Below are positions 16,031 through 24,104 of a stretch of 64,000 bases of DNA, in pieces. Positions within the stretch are counted from its first letter, which is position 1. Each line of letters begins with the position of its first letter. The position numbers and the translations under genes are program-made. The notes beneath the pieces are model-generated. The model was not told where the DNA came from. It worked only from the letters and a program-made list of their open reading frames with translations, and made no database searches. This DNA comes from CAVYPR01 sp963770505 (lineage in GTDB: Bacteria; Actinomycetota; Acidimicrobiia; Acidimicrobiales; RAAP-2): the NCBI GenBank assembly GCA_963770505.1, contig CAVYPR010000002.1, forward strand, positions 62,001-126,000, in the 5' to 3' direction.

Positions 16031-16417
16031 ATGGGATCCGACGAGGGCGCCGAGCAGGTCGTGCTCGCCCTGTGCGAGGCCTTCTCCCAGCACGACGCGC
16101 AGGCCCTGCGCGCCTTCTTCACCGACGACGTCGTCTACCACAACATCCCCATGGAGCCGGCGGTCGGGCTGGAGGCCACCATCTCGGCCATCGAGGGGTT
16201 CTTCGCCATGTTCGACAAGCTGGTCATCGAGACCACCCACATCGCCTCGCGCCGCGGCGTGGTGCTGACCGAGCGGATCGACACCTTCACCCTCGGCGAC
16301 CTGGTGGCCCCCCTGCCGGTCATGGGCACCTTCGAGCTGCGTGACGGCCGCATCTTCGCCTGGCGCGACTACTTCGACCTCGCCCAGGTGACCTCGATGC
16401 TCTCGGGATCCTCCTAG
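16031..16417 (+). CDS. Limonene-1,2-epoxide hydrolase-like protein (SnoaL/NTF2 fold)
   Basis: 128 residues, the full length of the family. LEH catalytic features are visible: VVYHNIPM (Tyr and Asn positioning water), VVLTERIDTF (Arg and Asp) and FAWRDYFDLAQV (second Asp). The family opens epoxides of terpenes and also serves steroid or fatty epoxides; the substrate here is unknown. GGAGGTG sits 5 bases before ATG 16031, and TAGCGT at 15989-15994 is a -10 candidate. Neighbours do not define its pathway. Confidence 0.87.
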   Translation: MGSDEGAEQVVLALCEAFSQHDAQALRAFFTDDVVYHNIPMEPAVGLEATISAIEGFFAMFDKLVIETTHIASRRGVVLTERIDTFTLGDLVAPLPVMGTFELRDGRIFAWRDYFDLAQVTSMLSGSS

Positions 16418-16449
16418 ACGCCCGGGGCGCCCGGTCGGCACAGGGGACG

Positions 16450-18117
16450 TTGGGGGTGGAGGGGCACGGGGACCAGTCGGCGCACGCCGCACGGCCAGCG
16501 GGCGGAACCGGCGCCAGAGGCGCCCGGTCCGACGCCGTCGTCACCGCGGGGGTCGCCGTGCTCGCCGCAGTGCTGGTCCTGGCCGGGCTGCTCGGCGCCT
16601 ACCTGCGGGTCTGGATCGTCGCCCACGCGCCGGTCAACTCCGACGAGGCCGTGGTCGGCCTCATGGCCCGCAACATCCTCCACGGCCACTTCTCGGCCTT
16701 CTTCTGGGGACAGTCCTACGGCGGCGTCGAGCCCTATGTGGTGGCCCCGGCCTTCGCCCTCTTCGGCCAGTCGCCGCTCGTGTTGAACCTCACGCCGGTG
16801 GTGCTCTGCGCCGCGGCCGCCGTCGTGACCTGGCGCGTCGGGCGCCGGATCTTCGGTGACCCCGCGGGGTGCGCCGCCGCAGTGCTCTCGTGGGTGTGGT
16901 GCGAGTCGTCGCTGTGGAACTCCACCAAGGAGTACGGCTTCCACGAGGTGCTCCTCGTCATCGGGATGCTGGTGCTGCTCGAGGTCGGGCGGCTGGCCGA
17001 CCAGGCCCGCGCCGGCGGCACCGGCTCGCTGGCGGACTGGGCGTGCCTGGGGGCCCTGGTCGGCGTGGGGTGGTGGGCCTCGCCGGAGATCGTGTACTTC
17101 GCCGCCCCCGGGGCCGTGGTGCTCGGCGTCGACCTGCGACACCGGGTGGGACCGTCGTTGGCCGGCCGCGTCGGCCTGGCCGCGGCGGCGATGGTGGCCG
17201 GGGCCCTCCCGTGGATCGTGGCCAGCTTCGCCGACGGCTTCGCCACCCTGCGCGCCTCGGGCGGCAACGCGCAGCCGGGCAACGGCTACGGCGACCGCCT
17301 CTCGACCTTCTTCACCCACGTCCTGCCGATGATCCTCGGGCTGCGGGTGGAGGGCGCCGGCGCCTGGGAGGGCTCGACCGGCTTCGGGGTGGTCACCTAC
17401 GTCGTCCTGCTCGCCGGTCTCGTGGCCGCGCTGGTGGTCCTCGTTGCCAGGGTCCGGGCGTCGTGGCCGCTCGTGGCGGTGTGCGCCTCGTTCCCCTTCC
17501 TCTACGCCGCCTTCCCCTCGGCCTGGTTCTGGAACGACGGCCGCTACGCCATCTCGCTCACCCCGGTGCTGGCGCTCGTGCTGGTTGGCGGCGTCTGGAC
17601 GGCCGCCGGTCGCCGGCTGGCGGTGTGGGCCACGGTCGGGGTGCTCGTCCTCGCCTCGGCCAGCACGCTGGTGGCCTTCAACGACGGCTTCGGCGCGCTC
17701 TCCTCGCCGGGCCGTCTGACGGTGTGGGGGGCGGACCCCGACGCCGACGTCCACGCGCTATCGAGGGCGCTCGAGGCCCGGCACGTCGCCGACGTCTACG
17801 CCGGGTACTGGCTCGCCTACGACCTGCAGTTCACCTCCGACGGGCGGATCGCCGCCTCGAGCACCGCTCCCGACCGGGACCCGGCCGCCTCGCGCGCCGT
17901 GCGGGCGGCCAAGACGGCGGGGTGGGTCTACGTCCGTCCGTCGGCCCTTCCCTCGGTCGCGGCACAGCTCGGGTCGGCCACCGACCTCGAGCCGGTGGCG
18001 GGCGAGGAGACACTCGTGGCGTGGCTCGACCGCCACCACGTGGCCTACCGGACCTTCGACGCCGGCGGCTTCGTTGTGGTGGTCCCCAACCGCAACGTCG
18101 GGCCGCCCCCCGCCTGA
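16450..18117 (+). CDS. GT-C type membrane glycosyltransferase (PMT/ArnT-like)
   Basis: 555 residues: a polar N-terminus, then 10 or more membrane helices in the first 400 residues and a soluble C-terminal part. The first outside loop has the GT-C signature pattern NSDEAVVGLMARNILHG, with Asp and Glu as expected catalytic acids, and FFWGQSYGG follows. Such enzymes transfer sugars from polyprenyl phosphates to acceptors on the outer face of the membrane. GTG-type starts nearby are possible; the listed one begins 33 bases after the LEH-like gene. Donor and acceptor are unknown. Confidence 0.8.
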   Translation: MGVEGHGDQSAHAARPAGGTGARGARSDAVVTAGVAVLAAVLVLAGLLGAYLRVWIVAHAPVNSDEAVVGLMARNILHGHFSAFFWGQSYGGVEPYVVAPAFALFGQSPLVLNLTPVVLCAAAAVVTWRVGRRIFGDPAGCAAAVLSWVWCESSLWNSTKEYGFHEVLLVIGMLVLLEVGRLADQARAGGTGSLADWACLGALVGVGWWASPEIVYFAAPGAVVLGVDLRHRVGPSLAGRVGLAAAAMVAGALPWIVASFADGFATLRASGGNAQPGNGYGDRLSTFFTHVLPMILGLRVEGAGAWEGSTGFGVVTYVVLLAGLVAALVVLVARVRASWPLVAVCASFPFLYAAFPSAWFWNDGRYAISLTPVLALVLVGGVWTAAGRRLAVWATVGVLVLASASTLVAFNDGFGALSSPGRLTVWGADPDADVHALSRALEARHVADVYAGYWLAYDLQFTSDGRIAASSTAPDRDPAASRAVRAAKTAGWVYVRPSALPSVAAQLGSATDLEPVAGEETLVAWLDRHHVAYRTFDAGGFVVVVPNRNVGPPPA

Positions 18118-18153
18118 CCACCCGGCGCGCCGGCAGGGCACCGGTCGGTGGCC

Positions 18154-18792
18154 TCAGTCCCCCCCGGCCCGGCCCTCGGCGGCGCCTGTCACCAGCTCCA
18201 CCCGGCCGGTGGCGATGTCGCACACGGCCCCCACCACCAGCAGTCGGCCGGAGGCGGCGGCCGGGGCCAGCACCGGCTCGGAGGCCGCAAGATGGGACAC
18301 CTGGCGGCGCACGTTCTCTCTGACGGCGCGCTCGAGACGAAGGTCGAAGGGCCCGTCGCCCACCGAGCGGGCGGCCGGGAGGACGGCGTCGACGACCGAC
18401 TGGATGTCGCCGGGCACGGTCCCGTCCCGGTCGACCTGGTCGAGGGCGGCCGTGACCGCCCCGCACCCGCTGTGGCCCATGACCATGAGCAGGACGGCGC
18501 CCAGGATCCCTACGCCGTACTCGATCGAGCCGCGCAGGATCGGGTGGGCGGCGGTGTTGCCGGCCACCCGGACCAAGAAGACGTCGCCCAGCCCCTGGTC
18601 GAAGACGATCTCGGCCGGCACCCGCGAGTCCGAGCACGAGACGATGACGGCGAAGGGCGCCTGGCCCCCGGCCAGCTCCACCCGACGGTCGCCGTCGAGG
18701 CCCTCGTGGCGGGAGTTCCCGGCCACGAACCGGGCATTGCCCTCGAGCAGGCGGTCGAGGGCCTCGGCGCCGGTGGTGGGTTGTGCGGCCAT
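18154..18792 (-). CDS. Beta-class carbonic anhydrase
   Basis: 212 residues. Zinc ligands and the active-site dyad are all present: Cys53-x-Asp55-x-Arg57 in VSCSDSRVPAE, and His107/Cys110 in MVMGHSGCGAV. Also typical are GNARFVAGNSRH near the N-terminus and VRVAGNTA. It interconverts CO2 and bicarbonate in the cytosol. ATG 18792 lies 9 bases after a TAGGGT -10 candidate on the same strand, so the leader is only a few bases. Leftward, convergent with the GT-C gene. Confidence 0.95.
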   Translation of the reverse strand: MAAQPTTGAEALDRLLEGNARFVAGNSRHEGLDGDRRVELAGGQAPFAVIVSCSDSRVPAEIVFDQGLGDVFLVRVAGNTAAHPILRGSIEYGVGILGAVLLMVMGHSGCGAVTAALDQVDRDGTVPGDIQSVVDAVLPAARSVGDGPFDLRLERAVRENVRRQVSHLAASEPVLAPAAASGRLLVVGAVCDIATGRVELVTGAAEGRAGGD

Positions 18793-18801
18793 GCGCCGCG
18801 G

Positions 18802-18807
18802 ACCCTA
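18802..18807 (-). promoter_or_regulatory. -10 element TAGGGT of the carbonic anhydrase gene
   Basis: TAGGGT on the minus strand, 9 bases before ATG 18792; fits the TANNNT -10 of actinobacterial near-leaderless promoters. It overlaps the 3' end of lnt. Confidence 0.4.
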
Positions 18808-20349
18808 CCCGAACCCTTCCCAGGGATCGGCCTCCCGCCGCCGGGTGGCGGCGACCCAGGCGAGGACGAGGGCCACGGCCGACAGCACGAGCACCGGGAG
18901 GTCGCCGAACCTCTCGTAGAGGGTGGTGCCGGTCCGCAGGGCGACGGTCGCCTCGAGCACCTGGCGGCGCCCGAGCACCGAGCGCTCGACCACGGTCCCC
19001 CCGGCGTCGACGACGGCCGAGAGCCCGGTCGGGGCGGCCTGCACCAGGTCCCGGCCCTCGGCGACGGCCTGCACCCGGGCGGCCGCCAGCTCCTGGGTCG
19101 GCACCTGGCTGGCGCTGTAGGACGAGGCGTTGGTGGGGACCACGAGGAGCTCGGCGCCGTCGCGCACCGAGGACCGCCCGCGCCCGGCGTAGAAGACCTC
19201 GTAGGAGACGAGCACGCCCAGCGGCCCGGCGGGGGTCCGCAGCAGCCCGGATCCGTGGCCCGGTACCGCTGTCCTGGGCACCCCGGACAGGCTGGCGAAG
19301 TGGGCGAAGAGGCCGCGCCAGGGCACGTACTCGCCGAAGGGCACGCGGTGGACCTTCTCGAACCTTCCCACCACCCGGCCGGCCGGGCCCCACGCCACCA
19401 CCTCGTTGTAGAAGGTGGTGGGCGACGCCGGCTCGGTCACCCCGGCCACGATGGTCGCCCGCAGCCGCCGGGCCATCGCCGAGAGGTCCCGGGCCTGGGG
19501 GCTCCCGGCGAGCGGCCGTGTGAGGGCCACCACGTCCTCGGGCCAGAGCACCAGCCGGGGACCCGGCCCTCGGCCGCCGAAGTGGGTGGTGGCGGCCAGC
19601 TGGGCGGCGAACGCGTCCGACGGGTCGCCCACCTGGGCGGTGACCCCCCGCCGCCCCCCGCCCTGCACCGCGGCCACCCGCAGGTGGCCGACGGCCGGCC
19701 CCCCGCCGGGGGCGAGCCCCCCGGCCAGGCCGAGGGCCACCACCGCCGCCAGCAAGGCGGCCCCCGTCGCCGCCCGGGGCCCGGCCCGGGCCCGGGACGA
19801 CAGGGCCATGGCCAGCTCGCCGAGCCCGGCGCCACCCAGCCAGACCACCCCCCCCAGCAGCAGGGGGCCGCCCAGCCGGGCCGTGCCCAGCAGGGGGCCG
19901 CCGGCCTGGCCGAGGAAGACGCCGCCGATGGGCAGGCCGCCGAAGGGCCACGCCGTGCGCACCGCCTCAGCCAGGGTGAAGGCCGCCGGGAAGGCCGCCC
20001 AACGACCCCGCCCGGGGGGGACGAGCACGGCGGCGGCGCCCATCGACAGGGACTCGACCGCCATGAGGAGCGCCGCGCCGTACCAGTTGAACTCGCGGGC
20101 CCAGGCCAACCCCGGGACGTAGCAGCCCAGCCCGGCCACCCACCCCGCCCACAGCCGCGTGCGCGCCCGCAGACCGGCCAGCCGCCAGTAGAGGAGGGCG
20201 GCCCCGCAGAAGGCGAGCGGCCACCACCCCCAGGGCGGGAGGGAGAGGGCCAGCGCCACCCCGGCGGCGAGGGAGGGAAGGGCCACCCGGCCGCGGCGGC
20301 CGCCGGACCCCCCGCCCCCCCGCCCCCGGCCCCGCGGCGGGAGGATCAA
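18805..20349 (-). CDS. lnt: Apolipoprotein N-acyltransferase-like protein, nucleophile Cys replaced by Ser
   Basis: 514 residues: a basic N-terminus, six or more membrane helices (to about 200), then a nitrilase-type domain on the outer face (about 215-470) and a final helix. The nitrilase triad should be Glu-Lys-Cys. Glu (LWPEDVVALT) and Lys (FEKVHRVPFGEYVP) are present, but the nucleophile position reads LVSYEVFY, with a TCC serine codon at 19204-19206. It may be an altered subfamily or inactive. TTG 20349 overlaps the hemY stop (TTGA); GTG 20286 would also keep all helices. End of the hem operon. Confidence 0.8.
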   Translation of the reverse strand: MILPPRGRGRGGGGSGGRRGRVALPSLAAGVALALSLPPWGWWPLAFCGAALLYWRLAGLRARTRLWAGWVAGLGCYVPGLAWAREFNWYGAALLMAVESLSMGAAAVLVPPGRGRWAAFPAAFTLAEAVRTAWPFGGLPIGGVFLGQAGGPLLGTARLGGPLLLGGVVWLGGAGLGELAMALSSRARAGPRAATGAALLAAVVALGLAGGLAPGGGPAVGHLRVAAVQGGGRRGVTAQVGDPSDAFAAQLAATTHFGGRGPGPRLVLWPEDVVALTRPLAGSPQARDLSAMARRLRATIVAGVTEPASPTTFYNEVVAWGPAGRVVGRFEKVHRVPFGEYVPWRGLFAHFASLSGVPRTAVPGHGSGLLRTPAGPLGVLVSYEVFYAGRGRSSVRDGAELLVVPTNASSYSASQVPTQELAAARVQAVAEGRDLVQAAPTGLSAVVDAGGTVVERSVLGRRQVLEATVALRTGTTLYERFGDLPVLVLSAVALVLAWVAATRRREADPWEGFG

Positions 20350-21879
20350 CGGGCGCGCCCGCCGTCCCCCGACCCCGACAGCACCTCGCGGGCCGCCGCC
20401 CTCCCGCTGGCCACACAGGCCGGGATGCCCACGCCGCGGTAGGCGGCGCCGGCCACGGCCAGGCCCCCCAGACGGCGGACCGCCGCCTCGATCCCGGTCA
20501 CCCGCAGCAGGTGGTGCACCCGGTACTGGGGGAGAGCGTCGGGCCAGCGCGTGACCATGGACGCCGTGGCCTCGCCCTCCACCCCGAGCAGGACGCCGAG
20601 CTCGCCCGCCACGCGGGCCACCAGCTCGTCCTCGGCGATCCCGACCGGCCGGTCGTCGCCGAACCGGCCCACCGAGGCCCGCAGGAGGACCTCCCCCGGA
20701 CCAGACAGGTGGGGCCACTTGGTTGTGAGGTACGTGCACGCCGTCACCAGGAACGGCCCGCTCCCGAGGGGCCGGGGGAGGGTCGCGGCGCGCGGCACGA
20801 GCAGCCCGGTCCCCACCAGCGAGTCGGGGACGGCGCCCTCGGGGTAGGCGAAGGTGACGGTGGCGACCGTTGCGTAGTCGATGCCTCGCAGCAGGGCCGC
20901 CGTCTCGGCGTCGTGCGGCGCCAGGAGGTCCGCGGCCGGTCCGGCCGGCAGGGCCAGGACCACCCGGTCGGCGCGCACCGGGCCCGCGGCGGTGCGCAGC
21001 ACCCACGCCGCCGTGCCCGGCTCCCGCTCGAGCCCGTCGACCCGGCAGCCCGTCGTGACCGTCACGCCCCGGGCGGCCAAGGCCCACCGCATCCGTTCGC
21101 CGAGGGCGCCCAGTCCGCCGCGCAGGGACCAGAAGGCCGGCGGCGCGGCCCCAGCCGACCCGGCCACCCCCTCGGGGGCCCCGGCCGCCGCGCCGGTGGA
21201 CTGGGCGACGGCGGTCGCCCGCCGGAGCGACCGCATGAAGCCGCCGCGGCGTTGGGCCACGGCCAGGAGGAGGGGGTAGACGGCGGCGGCGCTCATGTCG
21301 TCGACCCCGCCGGCGTAGATCCCGCCGATGAGCGGGTCCACCAGCCGTTCCACGACCCGACGGCCCAGCTTGCGGGCGACCAGCGGACCGACCGCCCGAT
21401 CGCCCAACGGGCCGCGCAGGTCGCGGCGGGGCAGGAGCACGTCGAGGGCGAGGCGCGCCGAACCCCACGACCCCAGCACCCGGGAGCGCGCCGTCGGGCA
21501 GGAACCGGGTCGGCACGCCCACGGCCAGGGACGCCGGGAGGGTGCGACGGCGTCCGCCGACCCACACCGTCGCCCCCGAGGCGCCGATGGGCACCAGGTC
21601 GTCGCCGAGGCCGATCTCCCGGCAGAGGTCCGCCGCCTCGGGGCGGCGCCCGAGGAACCCGTCGGGGCCGACGTCCACGCTCCCCGGGCCGAACGGCTCG
21701 GACCTGAGCTTGCCCCCGAGCCGGTCGCCCGCCTCGATCACCACCACACGGGGGGTGGAGGCGTCGGGCCCACCGCCACCGCCGCTCAGCTCCCAGGCGG
21801 CCGCCAGGCCGGCGATCCCGCCGCCCACCACGGCGACAGTCGGCCGGCCCGGGCCGGCCGGCACCGGGGCGTCAGCCAT
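20346..21879 (-). CDS. hemY: Coproporphyrinogen III/protoporphyrinogen oxidase HemY (frameshifted)
   Basis: FAD enzyme oxidising the porphyrinogen ring. The N-terminal dinucleotide site is clear (VAVVGGGIAGLAAAWELSGG), followed by GDRLGGKLRSEPF and the family region GPDGFLGRRPEAADLC. The rest, LGSWGSARLALDVLLPRRDL to GVGIPACVASGRAAAREVL, is in another frame. One extra base near 21,485-21,495 (around GCGCTCCCGGGTG) separates them; reading across it restores a normal protein of about 510 residues. The order hemE-hemH-hemY matches the coproporphyrin-dependent pathway of Actinobacteria and Firmicutes, so CgoX activity is likely. ATG 21879 overlaps the hemH end. Confidence 0.88.
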
Positions 21880-22816
21880 GGCCGGCCGCCGCCGTCACCA
21901 CGCCGGCCAGGACCGCGAGGAAGGCCGGGTCGTCGTTGAGCGAGGCCGTGCGGGCGTAGGCGAGGCCCGCCTTCTCGGCCGCCGCCCGGGCCTCGACGTC
22001 GAGGTCGTAGAGGACCTCGAGGTGGTCGGAGACGAAACCGACCGGGCAGAGCACCGCAGCGTCGGCCCCGCGCCCGGCGAGGCCGGCGATCACCGAGAGC
22101 ACGTCGGGCCCGAGCCACGGGTCGGGGGTGCGCCCGGCGCTCTGCCACGCCACCTGCCAGGGGACGGCGCGGCCGTCGAGGCCGGCGGCCGCCGCCACCG
22201 CCGCGGCCGAGGCGCTCACCTGGTCGGGGTAGGGGTCGCCCTCGGACACCACCCGCTCGGGGAGCGAGTGGGCGGTGAACAGGACGGCCGGTCGCCGTGC
22301 GCCGCCCGGCAGGTCCGAGAGAGCGTCGCGCAGCCGCCCGGCCAGGAGGTCGGCGAACCCCGGCGCCTCCTACCACTGCTCGACCGGGGTGAAGGTCGGC
22401 GCCGCCGTCGAGGCCGCCAGGGCCCGGGCGGCCCGGGCCAGGTACTCGCCCGAGCCCATCGAGGACCGGTGCGGGGTGAGGACCAGCCCCACCACGCTCG
22501 CCGCACCCGAGGCGGCCACACCGGCCGCCGCCTCCTCGATGGAGGGGTCGGTGTGCTTGGCGCCGAAGACGACGAGGTAACGGCCGGGACGCTCGGCCTC
22601 CAACCGTGCGGCCAGGCCGGCCACCTGCGCGGCGGTGCGGGCGGCCAGCGGCGAGACGCCCCCGATGGCCTCGTAGCGGTGCCGCAGGTCGGCCAGCTGC
22701 TCGGCCGAGGGCGGGTGGCCCCGGCGGATGCGGGTGTAGAAGGCCTCGATCCCCTCGGGCGTGGCGGGCGTCCCGTGGGCCATGACCAGCACCCCGACCC
22801 GCCCAGCCTCACCCAC
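21872..22816 (-). pseudogene. hemH: Ferrochelatase HemH with an in-frame amber codon
   Basis: Inserts iron into the porphyrin (coproporphyrin ferrochelatase CpfC in this phylum). N-terminal half: VGVLVMAHGTPATPEGIEAF, VSPLAARTAAQVAGLAARL, VVGLVLTPHRSSMGSGEYL. C-terminal half: VLFTAHSLPERVVSEGDPY with the catalytic-region histidine and glutamate, and VGFVSDHLEVLYDLDVEA. Both halves are in one frame, interrupted only by TAG at 22370-22372 where the context is VEQW-stop-EAPGFADLLA; TAC or TAT (Tyr) would fit. Without it the protein has about 314 residues, normal for the family. GTG 22816 is the likely start, overlapping hemE. Confidence 0.87.
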
Positions 22817-23890
22817 GGACCACCCCGGCACGACCCTCGGCGTGGACCAGCTCGACCACGGCGGCCAGGATGCCGGGGTCGGTCTCGGGCAGGACGCCGT
22901 GGCCCAGGTTGAAGACGTGGCCGGGGCGGTCACCGGCCCGCTCGAGCACGTCGCGGGTCTCGGCCTCCACCACCGCCCACGGGGCGAGGCAGACGGCGGG
23001 GTCGAGGTTGCCCTGGACGGCACGTCCCGGCCCCACGCGCCGGCGGGCCTCGTCGAGGGGGACCCGCCAGTCGATCCCCACCACGTCGGCCCCGGCCCCG
23101 GCCATGAGGCCGAGCAGCTCGCCGGTGCCGACGCCGAAGAGGATCGACGGCACGTCGAGGCCCGCCAGCCCCTCGAGCACCGCGCCGGGTGGCGGGGAGG
23201 GCGAACCGCTCGTACTGGCTCGGCGAGAGGCAGCCGGCCCAGCTGTCGAAGAGCTGCACGGCGTCGGCCCCCGCCTCCACCTGGGCGCGCAGGAAGGCGA
23301 GCGCCAGGTCGGCCAGGCGGTCCATGAGCGCCCCCCAGGTCGTCGGGTCCGCGTGCATGAGCGCCTTCACCTTGGCGAAGGTGCGCGACGGCCCCCCCTC
23401 CACCAGGTAGCTGGCCACGGTGAACGGGCGCGCCGGCGAAGCCGATGAGCGGCACCCCCGACGAGCCGAGCTCACGGGCGACGAGCCGCACCGCCTCGAC
23501 CACATAGGCCGACGTCGCTCCGCCGGCTCGAGCGGTCGGAGGCGCCCCAGGTCCGCGGCCGAGCGGAACGGCTCGGTCGACGACCGGGCCCCGTCCGGGC
23601 ACCACGTCGACCCCGAACCCCACGGCGTGCACCGGCACCACGATGTCGGAGAAGAGGATGGCCGCGTCGACCCCGTAGCGGCGGACCGGCTGCAGGGTGA
23701 CCTCGGCCGCCAGTTCGGGGTCGGCGATGGCGCCGAGGATGTCGCCGTCGCCGCGAGCCGCCCGGTACTCGGGCAGGGAACGACCGGCCTGGCGCATGAA
23801 CCAGACCGGGGTGCGGGCGACCGGGCGGCGCCGGCAGGCCTGGAGGAAGGGCGCCGGGGACGGTGGGGCGACGGGCGGCGCGCTGCTCAA
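22809..23890 (-). pseudogene. hemE: Uroporphyrinogen decarboxylase HemE, several frameshifts
   Basis: Decarboxylates uroporphyrinogen III to coproporphyrinogen III. Pieces in three frames join into one normal protein: TPVWFMRQAGRSLPEYRAAR, AILFSDIVVPVHAVGFGVDV and SAYVVEAVRLVAREL; then FTVASYLVEGGPSRTFAKVK and LFDSWAGCLSPSQYERFALP; then FGVGTGELLGLMAGAGADVV and PGHVFNLGHGVLPETDPG. Indels are needed near 23,575, 23,520, 23,430 and 23,180. The likely start is TTG 23890, overlapping the stop of a short ybjQ-like piece. Several small errors in an otherwise conserved essential gene suggest sequencing error. Confidence 0.87.
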
Positions 23891-23943
23891 GGCACGCGGG
23901 TGACTCGGTGGCCGGGGACGTCGTTCATGGTCGAGATGAGCAT
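23887..23943 (-). pseudogene. Short reading frame resembling the N-terminus of YbjQ/UPF0145
   Basis: ATG 23943 encodes MLISTMNDVPGHRVTRVP and stops; the stop overlaps the TTG proposed for hemE. The first 17 residues look like the start of actinobacterial YbjQ/UPF0145 proteins (about 100-110 residues), recalled from family knowledge rather than searched. No continuation is visible in any frame because hemE follows at once. It may be a remnant of a deleted gene or a short leader peptide coupled to hemE. Confidence 0.4.
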
Positions 23944-24058
23944 GGCCGCCTCCAGTGGGCACGGGTTCCGACGGGGTCCGGGCCCCTCAGATCATCGCAG
24001 GCCCCGGGCCGGCGGCCATCCACCGGAGGGCTCCGGCCGCCACCGCCCGGGCGGGCCC

Positions 24059-24064
24059 TAGAAT
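24059..24064 (+). promoter_or_regulatory. -10 element TAGAAT of the HelD-like gene
   Basis: TAGAAT lies 40 bases before GTG 24105, with GGAGGAAGGG as ribosome site at 24089-24098. It is a conventional leadered promoter and the gene is divergent from hemE. Confidence 0.45.
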
Positions 24065-24104
24065 CGGACGTTCGGCCGTCACGCCGTCGGAGGAAGGGAC
24101 TGAC

